NCBI GenBank assembly: GCA_030765525.1
Contig: JAVCCK010000023.1
Coordinates: 1 to 64,000, forward strand
DNA: 64,000 bases
DNA from: Candidatus Lernaella stagnicola
Lineage (GTDB): Bacteria; Lernaellota; Lernaellaia; Lernaellales; Lernaellaceae
Direction: 5' to 3'
Below are positions 60,792 through 64,000 of this stretch, piece after piece. The stretch's first letter is position 1. Each line of letters begins with the position of its first letter. The notes beneath the pieces were generated by a model that was given only the letters and a program-made list of their open reading frames with translations, ran no database searches and was not told the origin of the DNA. Position numbers and translations under genes: made by a program.

Positions 60792-61388
60792 ATGTGTGAT
60801 GCCAGAGTTTTTCCCGAAACGATCATCGGTCCCGAGGCCATACTCGAAGACGGCTGCGTGATCGGCTGCCCGCCCAAATACGGCGAAACCGTGCCCGCGC
60901 GGCTGGGCCGCGAAGCGCACGTTCGCTCGCACACCGTGATTTACGCGGGCACCATCATCGGCGATCACTTTTTCTGCGGACATCACGTCACGATTCGTGA
61001 GAACTGCCGCATCGGCCAGGATGTCAGCGTCGGCACCGGCAGCGTGTTGGAGCATAGCGTGGAACTCGAGGACGGCGTGCGCCTGCACTCGTCGGTGTAC
61101 GTGCCGGAGTTCACCGTGCTGCGCGCCGGGTGCTGGATCGGCCCGCGCGCCTGCTTCACCAACGCCAAATACCCGACCTTCTCCGGCAGCAAGGACCACT
61201 TGGCGGGCGTCGAAGTCGGCCCTGGGGCGATCGTCGGCGCGAATGCCACAATTTTGCCGGGTGTGAAAATCGGCGAACGCGCGTTCGTCGGCGCCGGAGC
61301 CGTCGTCACTCACGACGTCCCGCCGGGCGTGGTCGTGGTCGGCAACCCGGCCCGCGCGCTTCGCCCGGTGCAGCATATCTCCTACTAA
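60792..61388 (+). CDS. Left-handed beta-helix acyltransferase (WbpD/WlbB-like)
   Basis: A 198-residue acyltransferase with GAGG before ATG at 60792. It is built of hexapeptide repeats over most of its length (IGPEAILEDGCVIG, HTVIYAGTIIGDH, IRENCRIGQDVSVGTGSVLE, VEVGPGAIVGANATILPG, IGERAFVGAGAVVTHDVP). It ends in the GNPAR segment typical of sugar N-acetyltransferases. WbpD and WlbB use acetyl-CoA to acetylate 3-amino sugars. Position between two DegT aminotransferases fits amino sugar acylation. The N-terminus lacks an extension, so it is likely trimeric and soluble. Confidence 0.88.
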   Translation: MCDARVFPETIIGPEAILEDGCVIGCPPKYGETVPARLGREAHVRSHTVIYAGTIIGDHFFCGHHVTIRENCRIGQDVSVGTGSVLEHSVELEDGVRLHSSVYVPEFTVLRAGCWIGPRACFTNAKYPTFSGSKDHLAGVEVGPGAIVGANATILPGVKIGERAFVGAGAVVTHDVPPGVVVVGNPARALRPVQHISY

Positions 61389-61392
61389 GGCC

Positions 61393-62511
61393 ATGGCCAT
61401 GCGCGTTCCACTCGCCGACCTTTCCGCTCAATACCGCGCGTTGCAAGACGATATCGACCAGGCCGTGCAGCGCGTGCTGGCCGGCGGGCGCTTCATCAAC
61501 GGCGAAGAAGTCGAAGCCTTCGAAAGCGAATTCGCCGCCTATGTCGATGCCGTCCATGCGGTGGCCGTCGGCAACGGTACCGACGCCCTGGCGCTCGCGT
61601 TGCAGGCTTCCGGATTGCCGCCCGGCGCGAAAGTGCTGGTTCCGGCCCACACCTTTCACGCCACCGTCGAGGCGGTTTATCTGGCCGGCATGCAGCCTGT
61701 CGTCACCGACGTGCATCCCGAATCACTGCTGCTCGACGCCGACGCCCTTCGGCGCGCGCTAACTGATTCGATCCGCGCCGTCGTGCCCGTGCATCTCTAC
61801 GGCTACCCCGCGGCCATGGAGGCAATCGTCGCCCTGGCCGGGGAACGCAACCTGGTCGTGATCGAAGACGCCGCCCAAGCCCACGGCTGCCGCCTCGCCG
61901 GTCGGCACGCGGGCACTTGGGGCGCCGCGGGCGCATTCAGCTTTTTCCCCGGCAAGACGCTGGGCGCATACGGCGACGGCGGGATGATCGTCACCGGCGA
62001 TAACACTTTGGCCGACACGGCGCGCCGCTTGCGCAACCACGGACGCCCCGCCCGCGCCGGAGAGCATGGGCGCAACAGTCGGCTCGACGAGATGCAGGCC
62101 GCCGTGCTGCGCGTCAAGCTGCGTCATCTGGATGCGTGGGTGGAACGTCGCCGCGACATCGAGGCCCGTTACCGGGAGCGGCTGCCCGAGAATCGCGGCT
62201 TCGCTTTCCTGCCCGCACCGCCGCAGGCCGAAATCGCGCCGCTCAACGTCGTGATTCGCACCGCGCGCCGCGACGCCCTGGCGACCTACCTCGCCGAACG
62301 CGGCATCGAGGCCAAGCCGCACTACGCGCAAACGGTCGTCGAATCGGACGCCTATCGGCACCTGACGCCTGCCGACGGTCCGCCGGCAAACGCGATCGTC
62401 GCCGCGCGCACGGTGTTGAGCCTTCCCAATTATCCGGAAATGACGGACGCACAGGTGGATTACGTTATCGACGCCGTCGCGGCGTTTCTGGAAGACAATC
62501 CCTCAGCCTGA
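61393..62511 (+). CDS. DegT/DnrJ/EryC1-family aminotransferase (second copy, WbpE/WlbC-like)
   Basis: A 372-residue PLP enzyme four bases after the acyltransferase. It begins PLADLSAQYRALQDDIDQAV, the usual opening of sugar aminotransferases of the WbpE/WlbC/DesV type. The PLP-binding Lys is in FSFFPGKTLGAYGDGG, with GNGTDALALALQASG for the phosphate and IEDAAQAHGCRLAGRHAG. The substrate would be a nucleotide-linked 3-keto sugar. The start could be ATG at 61393 or 61399; the second has AAGG at a better spacing. Its stop overlaps the convergent DUF362 gene by nine bases. Confidence 0.92.
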   Translation: MAMRVPLADLSAQYRALQDDIDQAVQRVLAGGRFINGEEVEAFESEFAAYVDAVHAVAVGNGTDALALALQASGLPPGAKVLVPAHTFHATVEAVYLAGMQPVVTDVHPESLLLDADALRRALTDSIRAVVPVHLYGYPAAMEAIVALAGERNLVVIEDAAQAHGCRLAGRHAGTWGAAGAFSFFPGKTLGAYGDGGMIVTGDNTLADTARRLRNHGRPARAGEHGRNSRLDEMQAAVLRVKLRHLDAWVERRRDIEARYRERLPENRGFAFLPAPPQAEIAPLNVVIRTARRDALATYLAERGIEAKPHYAQTVVESDAYRHLTPADGPPANAIVAARTVLSLPNYPEMTDAQVDYVIDAVAAFLEDNPSA

Positions 62512-63642
62512 CAGCAACCTCACCAGCAGCGACTTCTTGATCGTGATGCCCTGCTCCGGGCACAGCTCGAAGCAGCAAAAGCACTCGGTACACTTAGCGC
62601 GGTTGATGGTGAGAACGTCGTCTGCGATGGCGATGGCGCCGACCGGGCAGGACCGCTCGCACAAGCCGCAGCGCGTGCAACCGGCGTCGTTCCATGTCGG
62701 CCGCACCGTGAAGAAATAGCGGTTGAGCAGGCGCAGCAGCCACGAAGGCATGGCGCGCATCATCGTGTTGCTGCACAGCGCGAAGGCCGTGGGCTTGGTG
62801 TCATCGATCGACTCGCCGACGACTTCGATTTCCTCGGCGCGGTTTTCTCCCAAGCCGCGACGGTGCGCGGGCGCAATGGTCGGTATCAGTTCCGGCCGGT
62901 ACCCGATAATCCGCGCTGCCACGTGGTCGAGCGCGACGCCGTCGGCCGAAGCCAGGATCGCGCCGATGTGAAAGGGCGACCCCTTGGAAGGCCCATTGCC
63001 CGCCATGGCCAGCACGGCGTCCATGACCGACAGGCGCGGGCGCAACACTGAGTAGATGTCGAGCAGGGCGTTGCCCAAATCGTTCGGGCTGGGGGCGAGC
63101 CGGTGCACGATCAACTTACCCGCGCCGGGCAGGCAGCCGAGCATGTTCTTCACCGCGCCGGTCATCAGGGTTTCGATGTGGGTCTTGAGTTTGGGAACGC
63201 TGATGATCGCGTCCGCTTCCAGCACGGCCTTCGAGACGCGAATCTCACGCAAATAAGTTCCGTCGGGGATTTCCACCGTCTCCGAACCCGCCGTCTCCAG
63301 CAGCACGGTTTCGACGCCGTGCTCGCGGGCCAGCGGGCCGACACCGGATTCCTCGAGGGCCTTTTCCGACAGGCCGTAGTCGGCGCCGCCGCAGGAATCG
63401 CCGATCACCGGATGCGCGCCCAGTTCCCTGACCAGCAGGGCCAGCGCCACGGCGACCGCCGGATGGGTCACGACCGCCTGTTCGGGCGCGGCGGCGCGAA
63501 GCATGCTGATTTTGATCAGTACGCGTTCGTCCTCGCTGACGAATTTCGCCAGCCCGCCGAGGTGGTCGAGCGCGGCGCGAAGCCGGTCGATGACCTGCTC
63601 GAGTTGGTAGTCCGGGCAATGGCTGATGGCGACTTGCGACAC
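62503..63642 (-). CDS. DUF362-domain protein with C-terminal 2[4Fe-4S] ferredoxin
   Basis: A 379-residue protein. GTG at 63642 has GGGAG about seven bases upstream. The DUF362 domain (about 30-285) contains RVLIKISMLRAA, VIGDSCGGADYGLSEKALE, IISVPKLKTHIETLMTGAVK and NMLGCLPGAGK. The C-terminal ferredoxin has two cluster motifs, CTRCGLCERSCPVGA and CTECFCCFELCPEQG, each ligating a 4Fe-4S cluster. DUF362-ferredoxin proteins are thought to act in anaerobic electron transfer. It is on the strand opposite to the sugar genes and has no clear link to them. Confidence 0.9.
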   Translation of the reverse strand: MSQVAISHCPDYQLEQVIDRLRAALDHLGGLAKFVSEDERVLIKISMLRAAAPEQAVVTHPAVAVALALLVRELGAHPVIGDSCGGADYGLSEKALEESGVGPLAREHGVETVLLETAGSETVEIPDGTYLREIRVSKAVLEADAIISVPKLKTHIETLMTGAVKNMLGCLPGAGKLIVHRLAPSPNDLGNALLDIYSVLRPRLSVMDAVLAMAGNGPSKGSPFHIGAILASADGVALDHVAARIIGYRPELIPTIAPAHRRGLGENRAEEIEVVGESIDDTKPTAFALCSNTMMRAMPSWLLRLLNRYFFTVRPTWNDAGCTRCGLCERSCPVGAIAIADDVLTINRAKCTECFCCFELCPEQGITIKKSLLVRLLSG

Positions 63643-63754
63643 GACTGGTCTCCCTTTGTTTTCTTTTTTTGTCGCACTACGTCGTGGTTCTTGTCAAAGT
63701 CACGTACATTTGAAACGATCCACCTACACAAGACAACGGGAGAACGAATCGCAG

Positions 63755-64000
63755 ATGAACGCCGCTCGCCCCGAGCGCGACCGCTATTTTCGGATGGTGC
63801 TGCTACTGGCCGCCGCCGCCGCGCTGCTGTTTTTCGGCCTCAACTGGCTGGCCTTTCAAGCCGGGCACCTGGTCAAGCAAGACGACCACCTGCTCATCAA
63901 CGAAATCGCCCGTAACATTTTACGCGGCGACTTCGGCGTGCAGGCCGAGATCAACGGCAACCTCATCGGCACCGAAGATCACTTCACGCCGACGTTCCTG
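63755..64000 (+). CDS. Partial DUF2079-like membrane protein
   Basis: The first 82 residues of a gene that runs off the right edge. It has GGGAG twelve bases upstream and opens with a helix (VLLLAAAAALLFFGLNWLAF). An extracytoplasmic segment with INEIARNILRGDFGVQAEIN and LIGTEDHFTPTFL follows, the N-terminal pattern of DUF2079 and related GT-C-like proteins. Family assignment rests on this short part only. It is divergent from the DUF362 gene. Confidence 0.55.
   Translation, partial: MNAARPERDRYFRMVLLLAAAAALLFFGLNWLAFQAGHLVKQDDHLLINEIARNILRGDFGVQAEINGNLIGTEDHFTPTFL

Overview
The window is 64 kb of GC-rich, densely coded chromosomal DNA from an uncultured-looking Gram-negative bacterium. Evidence for this is a LamB-type outer-membrane porin, TlpA- and Lol-style lipoproteins, a GlnRS/ValRS pair, and several exported lipoproteins with very long Asp-rich linkers after the lipobox Cys. 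That linker style is what I associate with deltaproteobacterial or Lernaellota-like metagenomic lineages. The phylum guess is inference and rests on style, not on a marker gene. No rRNA, tRNA, CRISPR array or intact insertion sequence was seen.

Layout. 1-4.1 kb: a truncated, less GC-rich alanine-dehydrogenase/PNT-like gene (N5-(carboxyethyl)ornithine synthase type), a gene-free stretch, a lipoprotein, a YqhD/BdhA-type alcohol dehydrogenase, a VTT-domain membrane protein and an exported redoxin. 4.3-10.7 kb: a compact plus-strand island, which is the most interesting part of the window. Two paralogous peptides of about 60 residues share the exact motif GVNPNSSSIGTD followed by one membrane helix. 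The first overlaps the start of a radical SAM/SPASM enzyme with a complete seven-Cys SPASM motif. The second overlaps the start of a TlpA-like lipoprotein thioredoxin. A lipoprotein, an FN3/TPR/membrane protein and an altered metallophosphoesterase complete the island.

10.8-31.6 kb: mainly carbohydrate use. It holds a giant GH13 protein, a PhaC-like hydrolase, a Cys-rich anchored protein, a GT39-like membrane protein, and then a maltodextrin locus. The locus has a good sigma70-like promoter at 18002-18030, a LamB-like porin, two GH13 lipoproteins, a MalK-type ATPase, a binding-protein/MalF fusion and MalG. Two lipoproteins built of about 134-143-residue repeats and an esterase follow. The layout suggests that outer-membrane entry, periplasmic or surface cleavage and ABC import of alpha-glucans are encoded in one run.

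31.7-48.5 kb: housekeeping and sensing. Genes here are a lipocalin, a VWA lipoprotein, a hybrid histidine kinase with six PAS-like blocks, GlnRS carrying a C-terminal tRNA-binding OB domain, a GPH-type transporter, ValRS, a clan GH-A glycosidase lipoprotein, a Cu/Zn-type efflux permease with an HMA domain, and an FKBP.

48.6-64 kb: two opposed sets of genes for surface glycan or specialised metabolite synthesis. The minus-strand run (carbamoyltransferase, GT2, deacetylase, PP-loop ATPase, 58-aa membrane peptide, B12-type radical SAM enzyme, membrane protein, FKBP) is tightly overlapping. The plus-strand genes are a radical SAM enzyme and methyltransferase, then epimerase, DegT aminotransferase, hexapeptide acyltransferase and DegT aminotransferase. 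A second B12-type radical SAM gene and a DUF362/ferredoxin gene lie on the minus strand, and a truncated DUF2079-like membrane protein closes the window.
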